Made by a program: the position numbers and the translations under genes | Assembly (NCBI GenBank): GCA_025201375.1 | Contig: JAIWZP010000043.1 | Coordinates: forward strand, 1-64,000 | DNA from: Gongronella butleri | Taxonomy: Eukaryota > Mucoromycota > Mucoromycetes > Mucorales > Cunninghamellaceae | DNA length: 64,000 bases | Direction: 5' to 3' | Part shown: in pieces, positions 36,847 to 48,972 of the stretch | Layout: every line of letters begins with the position of its first letter | Position numbering within the stretch: the stretch's first letter is position 1 | Notes under the pieces: model-generated | Database searches by the model: none | What the model saw: the letters and a program-made list of their open reading frames with translations, nothing else | Told to the model about the DNA's origin: nothing

Positions 36847-38945
36847 TTATACTTGGAGCTTTCCCAATGCCGCGTGCTCCTCTGCGTTTGGTTCGTGGAC
36901 GATGCCCCAGAGGCGGATGGTGTGATCGTCTGAGGCTGAGGCGAACATGACGGGCTCGGACGGGTACCAAGCGACGCAATTGACGCGTCCGTCGTGGCCG
37001 GAGAACACGTCGAGGAGAGCCTGGTGCTCGCGACTCCAAATATAAATGTCATTGTCCTCTGAGCCGCTCAGAATATATCGTTCCTGGTAGCCTGCAAAGG
37101 TGGACCGGATGACAAAGTCACCCTGCTCGTGGCCCGTGTAGCTGCGCAGCAGTACTTGCCGGTCCAGGTCCCACAAATGGATCTCGTCCGGCTGTTGGCT
37201 GTTTGTCAGCGCATATCGCCCGTCGCGGCTCACCGACATGGACTGCACCTTGCTGGTCTCTTTTAATTTGCTACAAAGAGAGGATAAAAAAAAAAGAGTC
37301 AATTGAGCGAGAGATTGGGAAGGGGATGTTGGCTTTTTACCCTATTTCCTTGAGCTGGCCCTGTGGAGACATGTCAAAGAGGGTCATGCAGCCATCCATG
37401 TCGATGGTCACGAGACGCGGTGTCTTTTTCATGGCAAGCTTCATGTCAACGATCCTACCCATCTCGTGGCGGGCGACAATCTTGCCGTCTATGTTCTGAA
37501 TTGATAAAGAAGGAGGGTCATGAGCGCCTTTTTTTTTATCATTGAATGGTTTTTTACCCAAAGAATCAGTGATTTGTCCATGGCGCCCGAGAAAAAGTGA
37601 TGACCGTCGGCTAGCCACACGCAACACGTGACCTGGTCCTTGTGCTGATCAAAGGTGCGCAGCAGGCGACCCGTCTAATTCGCAGAAAAGAAAAAAATCA
37701 GCGGTTTGCGCGCGTGTTTGTGCATCCCCCCTCCCATTTCTCGGGCTCACCTCGGTATCCCACAGCCGCAGACAGTGGTCGACGCCACACAGCAGCAACA
37801 TGGACCCATTGGGGGACCAGGCGCCATTGGTCGCGGCTTGCTCGGCATACAAGGTATGGAGTTTGGTAAATTTCTAAGAAAAAAAAAGAGTGAGGAGATC
37901 AGCCATGGCATGACTCTTGTGTCCAATGCCCATTGCCAAGAAAGAAAAAAAAAAAAGGTCACTTTACCTTTGCGTCCCAGATGATGCAGGTCTTGTCCTT
38001 GGATATAGAGGCCATACGCGAGCCGTCGGCTGAGAAGGACAGGTGCCAGACTTCATCGGTGTGGTCAGTCAGGATTTGGATGGTATGATTGGGAAAATGG
38101 CGTCTACGGACAAAAAAAAAAAAAAAAAAAAAAGGCTAAGAAAATAAGCTTTTTGAGGTTGTTTCAGGGGGGGGGCAAGATTACTTTGAGCAGACATGAT
38201 CGTAAAACAAGGAGAAATCGGTATTGTTGGCGATGTGATAGAGGCATTCATGCCGCTGCCATTCGAATGCCTGGTTGAGGAGTGTGTGAAGGCGCGCTTT
38301 GGGTAGCATGACGGCTGGGTCGACGAATTTCTCGAGTTTCTCTAATAGGATTGCGCGGGAAGAGCCGTCTGCGCCGTCCCAGTCTGCTTGGTCCATGATT
38401 TCCTGGGGTGTGGCACAGAGGATGAGGCTAGACAGGTGGTGCAGGCGCCTGACGTCGTGATTGAGCGGTGTCATTTCCTGGCGGAGGACGTGGAGGGCAC
38501 GCGGTGTGTTTTTTTGCTCGAGCAGCTCGAGAAAATGCTGCTCTCTGATTAAAAAATAAGCACTGTCGAGTGGTTTGTCAGGTTGGCGCAGCGGCAGTGT
38601 GCGCAGGATCTGCTCGGCGTCGCCAAACCGGCCCTCCAAGATCGCCTGGCGAAACTGCTGCACCGACAATGGCTCCAGATCAATCCCCGTGTCCTTTTGC
38701 AGGCTGTCCACCACGTTTCTGGAAAAAAAATCCCATGAAAAAGAATGAGAATTGGGAGCACGCCCATGCCAATAAAATTGAAAAAAAAAACAATCGACCA
38801 AATTTCAACAACTTCACACACACAAATGTCTTTTTCACCCTGTTTATTCTTACTTATAGCCAAGGTCATTGAGAGACTGCATGATTAGGCGCAATACCTC
38901 CTCCTTGCGCGGCTTGTCGTGGGGGTGGGGGTGGATGGAGAGCAT
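36847..38945 (-). CDS. GID7: WDR26/Gid7-type LisH-CTLH-WD40 subunit of the GID E3 ligase
   Basis: Exons: complement(join(36847..37270, 37341..37495, 37558..37674, 37751..37873, 37968..38103, 38185..38718, 38854..38945)), 526 residues. It is a scaffold or substrate-recruiting subunit of the GID/CTLH ubiquitin ligase. The LisH motif spans EEVLRLIMQSLNDLGYK and VVDSLQKDTG; CTLH follows (VQQFRQAILEGRFGDAEQIL). From about residue 210 come WD40 blades (TDEVWHLSFSADGSRMASIS, NGAWSPNGSMLLLCG, RYILSGSEDNDIYIW, FASASDDHTIRLW). The frame stays open upstream of the chosen ATG and reads a basic KRRRIDSNDDT stretch, so the true start could lie in an upstream exon joined at the CACAG near 39059. No in-frame ATG is visible there. 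Confidence 0.9.
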
Positions 38946-39258
38946 GGTGTCGTCGTTACTGTCGATGCGGCGTCGTTTCGAGGAGCGTGAGGGGTCAGCA
39001 GGCGGTGCTGAGTTGACGGCGTCGTTGTGGGAGGACAGAGTGGGTGACCTTGTCGCTGTGGGATGCGTGTGACGAGAGAAAGAAAAAAAAGTGCCCAGAA
39101 ACAAGGGCAAAAGCGAAAAGCGATGGAAGTAAAAGGTGAAGAAGAAGAAATTGCAAAAAAGGGCCAGCTGATCGCGCTTGCTTGGGGGGGTTTTTTTATA
39201 AAAGTATTCAAGCTCCGCATTTTTTGTTTCTTCCTCTGTTCTGTCTTTTTTTTTCAAT
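38946..39258. promoter_or_regulatory. compact bidirectional promoter region
   Basis: Only 313 bases separate the ATGs of the Gid7-like gene (-) and the mitochondrial RNase gene (+), transcribed away from each other. The segment must hold both promoters and leaders. No TATA box was found; a T/A-rich core lies near 39185-39255. Confidence 0.6.
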
Positions 39259-41957
39259 ATGCTGCGACGGGTTCCTCGTTTGGTGTCCTTGCGGCGCCGG
39301 ATCCACACGACGACCATGGATCCGGAGCTCCGTCTGTCGCCTGACGAGCAGCAGCTTGCGCAATTCACGCTGCCCACCTTCAAAGTTGGCGATTATGTGC
39401 ATGCTTTCCGGTAAAAGACGTCGTTTTTTTTTTACTTTTTTTGTCCTCGTGGCGCTTCTGACCGCCTTGTTATATTGCTAGGCACGGCGAATTCAGCGGT
39501 GTTGTGACGACGGCGGCGATGTCTGCCGGGCGACAGCAGCGATTGACGCTTTTGCAGCGAAATGGACGAGAAAAAGTGTGTCGATCGAGCGATGTGGCGT
39601 TCCACGTGCCATTGTTTCTGGAGTCTGCGCATGTGCATCCCAGGGACAAGCCCAATGCTCTTGAAACGACGACCCTGGCGCGCATCATCGACACGTATCA
39701 GCGATCTGTCAAGTTGACGCGCGGCGCTGCCATTTTGCGGCTGGATCAGCTGTACGACAAGAGCCATGATCAAAACAACGTATCGTCGCTTGCTGCGCTC
39801 ACGGATTTGGCGTTTGCCGCGTCCCCCAAAGATCCTGCGCAGCGATTGTTGCAGGAACACGCGACTTTTACATATCTTGTGGCCAACAACGTGCATTTCT
39901 TGCCTTTTGGGCATCCGCTCGCGTGTCAATGGGTGCCAAGACCGCGCAACGACGTGCAGGCCGTGGAATTCGTCGTGGACGCCGTGCGAACCAAGAACAA
40001 GGCATTCACGGGGTTCGTGGCACGTGCGGCGCAGCGGATCAAGTATGTGCAGCACCACATGGACCCTGTGCTGGGCACATTGACGGCATCGCAAAGCGAC
40101 ATGATACGGCAAAAGATGCCCTGGGAGGAACCCTCGGACACGCAATTCCTCGCGTTTTTGCTCAATTGGGTGCGGCAACCGCGCGTGATCACGTCGTCGC
40201 CGCATCAAGTCGTGGGTCCTGCGATTCTCAAGGCATGCGCTGCCTACAGGGATGCACTGTTTATCGATCGGACGCTTGCTGCGCAATGTCTGAAGGATCT
40301 TGGCGTGTTCCGCTCCTACGATAATCTTGCCCTGTTTGATGACGCGCCCGTGCTCGAGCCATTTGTCTGGTCTGAGCAAGCCGATAGTCATCGCGAATGG
40401 ATGGCCGCCCATCATCAACATCACGCGTCATTGTCCTCGGAAGAAATTGGAAACGATGACAAAAAATGGCGAAAAACCACGGAATGCTACGAAAAAGACC
40501 CATGCGACGCGCTTCGCCATGATGTGGGCACGCTCAACGTGTATACGATCGACGACCCGACGGCCAAGGAGATTGACGACGGCATTAGCATCGAAACAGA
40601 CTCGTCCGGCGCACAATGGGTACATGTGCACGTGGCAGACCCCACCGCGTACTTGCCACCCAGTCACGCGCTCACCACGTCCATGGCCAACCGCGTCCAG
40701 ACAATGTACCTGCCCGAAACCCATTTTCCTCTCTTGCCGGGCCCAATGGCCAAAAAAATTAGCCTGGGTCAAAAGGGTCCGCAATATGCGCTCACTTTTA
40801 GTGCCATTGTCACGGCCGATGGGGCTTTGGAGCAATGTACCGTGCGTCCATCCATTGTCCGCAACGTTGTCAAGCTCGCGTACGACGACGTGGACGCCCA
40901 TGCTCTCTTCAATGAGAAAAAACAGCTTGCCAAAGCACAATGGCCGCCGATATTGCCATTTGACGAACCAATTGCGCATCCTAGCGCGTCGACTTTGCCA
41001 AAGAGCAATGACAAGGGCCAAGCAGCGACTGCACACGCCAAGGACATGGTTGCTCTGCATGACTTGGTCCAGAGACACGCAGAACGACGCGTGTTGGATG
41101 GCGCCATCCACGTGACGCGTCCCGACGCGTCGGTCCACTTATCGCCGACGCCTCTGCCGCTCCCAATTCCTGCCATTGACGCGTCTAGTGCGTGTCATCA
41201 TTACGTGACCGAGTTGCCGGCCATTAGCGTGTCGCTGAGCGCGTCGGCCGTATCACCGGCGCGAACCATGGTGGCCGAGGCCATGATCATGGCCGGACGC
41301 ATTGCCAGCACGTATGCACGCGATCACGGGATCGTGCTGCCGTTCCGCACACAGCAATGGCCCGAAGAGAGCTTGGCCACGCGCGACACGTTGCTCGCGA
41401 GCCGTAATTCGTCTGGTTTCGTGCCTTTTGGCGAATTGCTCGCCCACATGCACGACTTACCGCCTGCGGCGACCACCACGGCCTTTGCACAGCCTCACGC
41501 TCTCATGGGCATCACCGATGGCTATGCCAAAGTCACATCGCCGCTGCGCAGGTATATGGACATGCTCATCCATTGGCAACTCAAGGCGCATTTGCTGCGT
41601 GACAAGCTGCCATTTGCCGAATCGGCCCTCAAGACGCTGGCGCCTCGGTTTGAATTGAAAGAGAAGCTGATGGCCATGGCCCAACAGCGTGCACAGGACC
41701 ATTGGGTCGTCCAGCTCCTGCACCGCCTCAACGACAGGGACGCACGCCAATGGCACGCCATTGTTCACCACCCTGCACGACCCGTACGCACACCCCTCGG
41801 CGCAGTCATCCACGCCGCAGACGCCACACTCATTGAGCTCGGCATCCGCGTCCGCATCGACAACATTGCCGATGCCGTCCATACTGGCGATGTCCTGCCC
41901 GTCCGCATCGCATCCGTCCACACACAGACTGCGCGTGTCAATGTCGTGCCACGTTGA
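39259..41957 (+). CDS. DSS1: mitochondrial RNase II-family exoribonuclease (DSS1/CYT-4 type)
   Basis: Exons: join(39259..39410, 39482..41957), 875 residues. It is a 3'-5' exoribonuclease expected to act in the mitochondrial RNA-degrading complex. The N-terminus MLRRVPRLVSLRRRIHTTT is Arg-rich, lacks acidic residues and fits a matrix presequence. The RNB domain starts near residue 400 with YTIDDPTAKEIDDGISIE, which contains the clustered metal-binding aspartates. It continues with VHVHVADPTAYL, MYLPETHFPLLPG, SLGQKGPQYALTFS, AEAMIMAGRIAS, and the YAKVTSPLRRYMDMLIHWQL block conserved in RNase II. A degenerate C-terminal OB-like part ends in RIASVHTQTARVNVV. Single intron near the 5' end. It shares a short divergent promoter with the Gid7-like gene. 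Confidence 0.92.
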
Positions 41958-43909
41958 TTCTTTTTTGATTTTTTTTGATCTTGTTACCCCCGCACCCCTC
42001 TCCTCCCATTTGCATTTCTCTTCATTTGTATAGACACTCCAACATTTTTTTTAGATAATTGTAAGAATGTACAATTAAAAGGCTCGTTTCATCCTCATTC
42101 AAGCTGCTCTGTAGGATCAATGGGCTAATTCGTGTACTAGGCCAAGGCCAGATCCGTGGTGTGAGTGTCCCCATACTTTTTCATAATAAGTAGATCAAAA
42201 ATCTCCATTTTTGATTTGTTGCTCAATAATAGGTGGACGAATGTGCCGTCGAACTTTCTGTAAACGATTTGAGCAACTGTTTGTTCCGCATGCTGTGCTT
42301 TGACCATGGCGATTCAGCCGATGGCTGTCGAATAAATCATGAGTATAGCCTTTTTATTGCTTTTGGGTCACAAGTCGATGAAATGACATCATACGCTTGG
42401 CAAATACCCGATGTGTAGCAAGTGCCAAAGCTTCTCATTCAAATGAGCCCACTCCGGGGTCGCTGCGGCAACTGGATGGCGCGCAATGGCCAGTTTCGAA
42501 AATCGCCAATTTTCCAAGGGGTACAGCTGTCCATGAAATTTTAGTCCTCGGATCACCATGCCATTCAACCACATGGCGAAGTCGCTTCCGAAACCGACAA
42601 AAATGCAATAAAAAAAGGGAATCCATTGAGCGGTGTTGGCGTTACGCGCGAAAACCTGTGAATTTTCACGTCAAGGTAAACTCGACGAAAATTGGCCGCA
42701 GCGCCATGAAAATTATATCATCAGAAAGAGCATGGCTCGCTGTGTATGCAGACATGGGTGATCAATGAAAAAGAAATTTTTTGGCATATTTGAACGGTTT
42801 CAAAATCTTAGGCAATTTTCAGCGCGCGTTGAACCGCGTCAAACTTTGTGTTACACGCGTCTGCTCCCTATTGATTCCATGCTCCTTAACTGTCTCTTGC
42901 TAGTGGATCCGTCAGCGCGGCTCTATGAGCGCGTTTTTCCCGTGCAATTCGCGGTTGAAATAAAATCGAATATTGTTCATTGCTCGTGACCCATCCGATG
43001 GATCGCCCTCTATTGTACTGTTTTTGTTCGTTTTGCCATTGGATTCATCTTGTGTCCTAGTTTCGAGCAATTCTGGTGACCCATTTTGTCGATTTTGGTT
43101 TGGGAGCTCACCACGGCCCAAATTTTCATTTGCGCGTAGTGTGCTCCAATCATTTGTGACACCCTACGAGTCAAGCCTAACGTAGGGTTTTTTCGCTGGC
43201 CACTTTCCGTTGGGATTCGTTTCGCAGATGTGCAGTGCCTGGCTGGCGCGTCACAATCAATTGACGGCTAAAATGACAACTTCATAATGACTTTCCATTT
43301 AAGCACGGGTCAAATCGCCCCAGATCTGAACCAAAAGGTAGGCAGACACAAGCGCGTATGGCTATCAAGTTTTTTTGGCAAGCCTTAATCGGTTAGTTGT
43401 GACGCCAAAAATGTCACAGTTGAGCGCTTCGGTCGTTTTGATGCTTTGACACTTCGCTTTCTTGCACCAAATCGTCTCAAGATGACTACATGTACCTGTA
43501 TTCCACGTTGATTGCGCATCCTACGTTAAAACCGGAGATTCAAAGCTAAAGCGGTGGACAGAACCACGATTTGATGCGGTTTTTTTGTACATTCATGGTT
43601 GCATCATCATGTCCCATCATTTAAATGGCAAGTGGCATACGCACGGTTTGACATGGCTTTCAACTCCAATTGCTGTGCAATATTTGAAGTGATTTGCTTG
43701 CCCATGTGAGATTTAAAAGATAATGGAAAGGACTTTTTTTTTTGCATGATATTTTTTCGCTGTCTGATTTGGTCGGAGTTCGCGCTGGTGATCATCCCAC
43801 TTTTTTACGATCCTTCTTCTTATATTAATGGACCCTGACATGCTTTTTTCATCCATCATTTCTGTAATTGCATATTTGCACAAGAAGAAACAAGAAAAAA
43901 CAGTCCATC
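41958..43909. other. intergenic region with R1 copy C
   Basis: No gene supported. The first 120 bases are 3' flank of the RNase gene (AATTAAAAGG near 42075). R1 copy C fills about 42430-43240. The rest up to 43909 shows no repeat I could pair and no coding signal, except the A/T-rich leader of the next gene. Confidence 0.55.
42430..43240 (+). repeat. dispersed repeat R1, copy C
   Basis: It matches copies A and B: AATGAGCCCACTCCGGGGTC, GATGGCGCGCAATGG, TTTTCCAAGGGGTACAG, GCATGGCTCGCTGTG, GACATGGGTGATCAATG, GTCAGCGCGGCTCTATGAGC and TTTGGGAGCTCACCACGG. Like copy B, it retains GTGCAATTCGCGGTTGAAAT, in which copy A is diverged. Confidence 0.8.
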
Positions 43910-44993
43910 ATGGCCCATCAAGCAGTATTTGAACGCGATAATGCTTTGGTAAGGGGACCGAAGCAAGGATCCAATGAAAGCAATGGCTCATTTTTATTCC
44001 TTTTTTTTTTTTTTATAGCGTGCCCAAGGGACAAGTGGCGCAGATGCACCTATGCGACTACAAATGGAGGCTTATGTCAAATCGCTGCAGCAGCGCATTG
44101 TGTCAGCGGTGGAGGCTGTGGAACAATCGGCTGGTGGCGGCGCGTTTACTCAGAACGAGTGGGCTAAGCCTGATTTCGGCGGCCACGGGATCACCGCGGT
44201 CCTGCAGGATGGACATGTTATGGAAAAAGCGGGCGTCGCCGTGTCAGTCGTTTACAGCACATTGAGCGAGGCGGCTGCCAAGCAGATGCGCCCGCCCAAT
44301 GCCACGGCCGCCGACCTCGCAGGCCGCGCCTTTTTTGTCACGGGCATTTCGCTCGTGATGCACGGCAAAAACCCGCATGTGCCCACGGTTCATATGAATT
44401 ACAGGTATTTTGAGGTTTTGGGCGACGATTTGGAGCCCATTCACTGGTGGTTTGGCGGCGGTGCGGATCTGACCCCCGTGTACCTGTACGAGGACGACGC
44501 GGTGCATTTTCATCGCGTGCACAAGGACGCGTGTGATGAAATTGACGCCTCGTTGTATGCGCCCTTCAAGCGCGCGTGCGACGACTACTTTTACAATGCT
44601 CACCGCGGCGAAGCGCGTGGCATTGGCGGCATTTTCTTTGACGACTTGCACACCATGCCGCGCGACACGCTCATGAAACTCATTACGCGCCTCGGCGACG
44701 CGTTTCTCCCCGCGTATCTGCCCTTGCTCGAGAAACGTCGCCTGTTGCCGTTTTCCAAAGAGCATGTCCATTGGCAGCAGCTGCGACGCGGTCGCTACGT
44801 CGAGTTTAATCTGATCCACGATCGCGGCACAAAGTTTGGACTCAGCACCCCATGCGCCAACACGGAAGCCATCTTTATGACCATGCCCCTCACGGCTCGG
44901 TGGGAATACAAACACGCACCTGAACCTGACTCACCAGAGGCTAAGCTGGAAGACGTCTTGAAACACCCACGAAATTGGGCTGAGGATGACTAG
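43910..44993 (+). CDS. HEM13: coproporphyrinogen III oxidase
   Basis: Exons: join(43910..43948, 44019..44993), 337 residues. This oxygen-dependent enzyme converts coproporphyrinogen III to protoporphyrinogen IX in heme synthesis. Family blocks in order: KAGVAVSVVYSTL, VPTVHMNYRYFE, HWWFGGGADLTPVYLYEDD (with conserved histidine before the glycines), HRGEARGIGGIFFDDL, and RGRYVEFNLIHDRGTKFGL near the C-terminus. The N-terminus MAHQAVFERDNALRAQ has no presequence features, so a cytosolic enzyme as in budding yeast is inferred. Exon 1 codes just 13 residues. The length is close to the family norm. No frame defects. Confidence 0.96.
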
Positions 44994-45051
44994 ACCTCAC
45001 ATAAAAAAAATAATAAAACAGACGACGGGACGCGTCGTATTTGATCCCCAA

Positions 45052-45085
<34 letters not shown>

Positions 45086-45866
45086 AAAAAAACAACCTCC
45101 GAATCAGGGAACAAATCCCGCGTTCCGAGGAACAGCAAAGTGTTTTGATGCTGCACTCCCTACAATTGCCATGCGAGTCCATCAATGCGCGCGCTTTCGA
45201 TCGTTGCTTATCTTTCAATAGATGCTCCCATTGGCTGTCGCGGCGCAGCGGATCGAAACTGAGCAATCGTGATGAGATGAAAGAAACGATGAACCTTTTG
45301 CTCCGATGATTGGCCTTGGTCGTGGGAAGCCGGTGTCTTGAAATAGACGTATTTAAATTCAAAACAACAAAAACTCGTGTTTCGTGTATGATTTCATCCA
45401 AGTTCTGTGACACACAGTCTGTCAAAACTCATCGCAGGCAGAGACAGAACCTTCTATGCTTTTTTTGGCGAGATCCACGTTGAGTTGCTTCTTTTTCGGA
45501 CGTGCGTCATTGTTTCAGGAACGTGTGTTTAATAGCAATGGCACGACGTCCACTCTGGGGGGTGGGCGAAAAGGAAACAAAACGTTGCTTTCAACTGATC
45601 ATCTCTATCTTGTTGGCTTGCATTCAACAAATACACTCGCTTTCCGCTCCGCCAGGCCCCAAAAAAACGCGCCCCGCCTTTCGTGACACGTTCGTTTTGT
45701 GGGGCTGGCGTAATTTATTTACAAATGACCGCTGCCGATCTCATAGTGACTTCCAAAAAAGAAACGGAAAGAGAACAAAAATCACGGAGCTTTTTATTTA
45801 TTCTAAGGGGGCAGGCACCTATTTCGATCTCAACAATACACACACCTTCTTTTCGTGACCATACTA

Positions 45867-45906
<40 letters not shown>

Positions 45907-46446
45907 CCGTGTCAATGCCGGATTGCAACCTTCAATCTCAATTGGCGTCTACTTACTTGACCGCAATGCGAGCTTTTTGTATCGTATAATAATAAAAAAG
46001 GGGGAGGGGAGGGAAGCGAGGCATTGCCTGTTAGCAAGACGAACCACTATTCATCCATCCTTTTTTTTACCATTGGGGACCCGACGTGTTCGCGGGCTTG
46101 ACCTCGGTGACAGGAGCAAGGAGAATAAGGTCGGCCATCGTTGAATTGCAATTGGGCAAGAATTATGGATATAGAGTTACTTTTTTGGTGGCAAAAACAA
46201 CGAAGAAATGCAATGAGAAAAAGAAGCGAAAAAAAAACTTTGAAATGATGTGCATTTTATTCCCCCACATTTTCCCCTGTGATAGATGCCAGTGTGTCCA
46301 TCAGAATTGTGTAACAGCAACCTCTTTTCTCTTTTTGTTTGCCCTGCATTCGATATGTAAACACGCGAAAACGCCCAATGATCCCCAAACGCGAGAAGAA
46401 AATTTTTTGTTTTTCCGCTTGATCTAAACAACAAAAATGGCATTCT
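44994..46446. other. intergenic region with long poly(A)-like runs
   Basis: No gene supported. Runs of about 30 A occur at 45054-45083 and 45873-45903. The open frames near 45456-45860 show no domain and run into homopolymers. The right end is the 3' flank of the glutamine-synthetase gene. Confidence 0.5.
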
Positions 46447-48248
46447 CTAAACAAGTTCAAGATAGCGTTCGAGCTCATAGTTGGTCACGGCCATCTGCCA
46501 CAGGTGCCATTCGTGTCGACGCGTCTTGCAAAAGTGATTGACAAAGTCGTCGCCCAGCACCTCGCGCGCCACGGAATTTTTCGCCTCCATGGCATCCGTC
46601 GCTTCTTGCAGCGTGCGCGCCAGTCGCTCGCCATGCGTGGCTTGCGACCCATCCATCGCGTCCACTGGCAATGTTTGCCCCGTCTTGATGCCCCAACATC
46701 CAGCCTTGAGCACCGCGGCCATGGCAAGATGTGGGTTGATGTCAGCACCAGAAACACGCTAACAAAGACATAAAACGAATAAACAAAATGCAAAAAGCAA
46801 AACGCAAAGAAAAACGCAAGAAAAAGCAAGACAAACAATGTGCGGTGGCGTGACCCCTGGATATTTTTTCTTTACCATCTCGAGACGTGACGAATTCTTG
46901 GACGCGACAATCACACGGACGGCGCTCAGACGGCTTTCGATTCCCCACGACACCGTGACGGGCGCCCAATAGTTTTCAACGAGACGTTTGTAGCTAAAAG
47001 TCAAAAAAAAAAAAAAAGGTTAAAAGACGCGTCGCGCCGCGTCACGTGAGGCGCAAAAAAATTTACCTGTTAATTGTGGGCGCGAGGATGGCAAGGATGC
47101 TGGGAAGCGCACGGAGGACGCCGGCGAGGAAGGCAACCATGGTCTTGCTCATGTTTGGGATGTGGCTCTTGTCTGCGTCGTCCCAAATGGCAAATGCGTT
47201 TTTCCCATCCTTGTTCTTGAGTGAAAAGTGCATGTGGCCAGAGCAGCCTGGCATGGACTGGTATGGCTTGGCCATGAACGATGCCAGGAACCCGTGCTTG
47301 AGCGCAATTTGCTTCATTGACGTTTTAAAGAGCGTGGCGCGATCGGCGGCCTCAGCAGCCTCCGTATACCCGATGGCCGCCTCAAACACGCCCGGCCCAG
47401 TCTCTGTGTGCCAGCTCTCCAGCTCGACGCGGAATTGCTTGAGCCAATCAAACGCGTGATCATAGAATTCCTGATTTTGCGCGGGTCGCAGCAGCGAGTA
47501 GCCACACATGCCCACCGTCAGTGGCGCCAGGTTCGTGTGCCCCTTTTCAACCACCGATGTTGCGTTTTCTAAAACAGGCAAAACAGCGATGACCGGGCAT
47601 TGTCAAGGGCGTGTGATAAAGGATGGTCATGCTTTTTTTTTACCTTTGAAGCAAAAGAACTCAAACTCGACTCCCGAAAGCGCCTTGTATCCAAGCTCGG
47701 CAAGATCATCCGTCGCTTGCTTGAGGCACACGCGCGGGCACGCATAGAACGGCTGATGCGTCTCCGGGTGGGAAATCGTGAGCAAAAAAAAGGCAATGTT
47801 GCTTTCCCAAGGAATTCGCCGGAAGGTTGAGAGGTCAACATGCGCAGTCATGTCCGGGAATTGGCAATCGGCACCACTAAATTCTACGGGGGTCGAATAC
47901 GTTTTGTCTTGGATATCCCAACTATAAATCGCAGAACAAAAGCCTTTTACAAAAAAAATAGAATAAAAAGCGATCAATGACATATGCGACGCGTCTTTTT
48001 GCTCCTCCTGTTTCCCAATGCCTTTTGTGGCATCCAATTCATGCTTGACATGAAAGTGGGTAAGGCTGTATCTTCTTTTTTTTTCTCTTTTTACCGAAGC
48101 CTTCGTCTAAAATTTGCAAAAACTTGGTTTTGTTCATCACTTTGCCGCGCAGCAAGCCGTCAACATCGACAGCGGCAAGCTTGACCTTGTCGTCGTCCTT
48201 GAGCAGCTGCTCGATGGTATCGCGCGTCGGGGCAATATCTTGAGTCAT
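46447..48248 (-). CDS. glutamine synthetase-family protein (GS I-like, FluG-type catalytic domain)
   Basis: Exons: complement(join(46447..46758, 46876..46993, 47067..47568, 47644..47943, 48095..48248)), 461 residues. The family couples ATP hydrolysis to gamma-glutamyl amide formation. The beta-grasp part includes KLAAVDVDGLLRGKVMNK and GFGFCSAIYSWDIQD. The catalytic part has GVEFEFFCF (metal-binding glutamates), PGCSGHMHFSL (the conserved His), NSYKRLVENYWAPVTVSWG, and VSGADINPHLAMAAVLKAGC. This pattern matches the bacterial-type GS I/FluG-like enzymes found in fungi rather than the short eukaryotic GS II. Substrate may be glutamate or another acid or amine; the sequence does not decide. Exon 2 begins at the AAAAG acceptor, which restores DEGFGFCSA. 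Confidence 0.9.
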
Positions 48249-48972
48249 GGCGGTCGTTGTTGAAAAGTGAGATTTTTTACAGAGTGTAAGGAAGAAAAGG
48301 CGCAAAAGGGACGAAAAAAGAGGCGTCTCTTATCTTGTGCTGCTGAGTTCGCAGCGGCGCGTGCGGCCGATAAAAAAAACAGGGCCAATTCTGCATGGTG
48401 GAAAGTTCACACGCCCGCATTTAGAACCTGACAGGTCTTTCATAGGCCCAATCCACCCTGCAGCACTTTGTAAAAGTCGCACGGCGGGCTACTAATGCCA
48501 CCCCCCCCCGCACATCCAGCTCCGCTACCCACGCTCTGGTCTGCACAGCTAGCATTTGCGTGCGTACCAGCGCAATGGTCGTGATCTGATCAACTTTCCC
48601 AAGATCACATGGGCTGTTTTTCTTGGGGGGCTGATCGACTTCAAGGAATTGGTCACCCCAATGCTTCTTTGTGGATAGTTTTCGCGAGTCAAAGCGGTCC
48701 CCACATGACCAAAAGTGCCCTTTTCGTCTTGATTTGCCCGTTGACGCACCAATTGACCTTTGTGCGCACCTGCAATGGCCATTGGTCGCCTGCATTTCGT
48801 TGTCACCCGCCTGATCCCGCTGCCTGGATTTGCCTGGAGCACCTGACCTCCTCGTTTTTCTTTTTTTTTTAAAAAAAAGGCGTGCAAAAACCAAATTCAT
48901 CTTTAAATCAGATCTTTCAAAGGCCAGAGTGGTCGCGTTTCAAAGAGACGCGCGCCCACTTTATTTCACGCT
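48249..48972. other. intergenic region, left edge of tandem duplication
   Basis: No gene supported. The first 100 bases are the promoter side of the glutamine-synthetase gene. From about 48825 the sequence becomes homologous to 51885 onward and forms the 3' flank of the first unknown paralogue. Confidence 0.5.

Noticed and set aside
45456..45860. open frames upstream of a poly(A)-like run, considered as a retroposed gene
   Set aside because: No similarity to any gene in the window and no target duplication seen.
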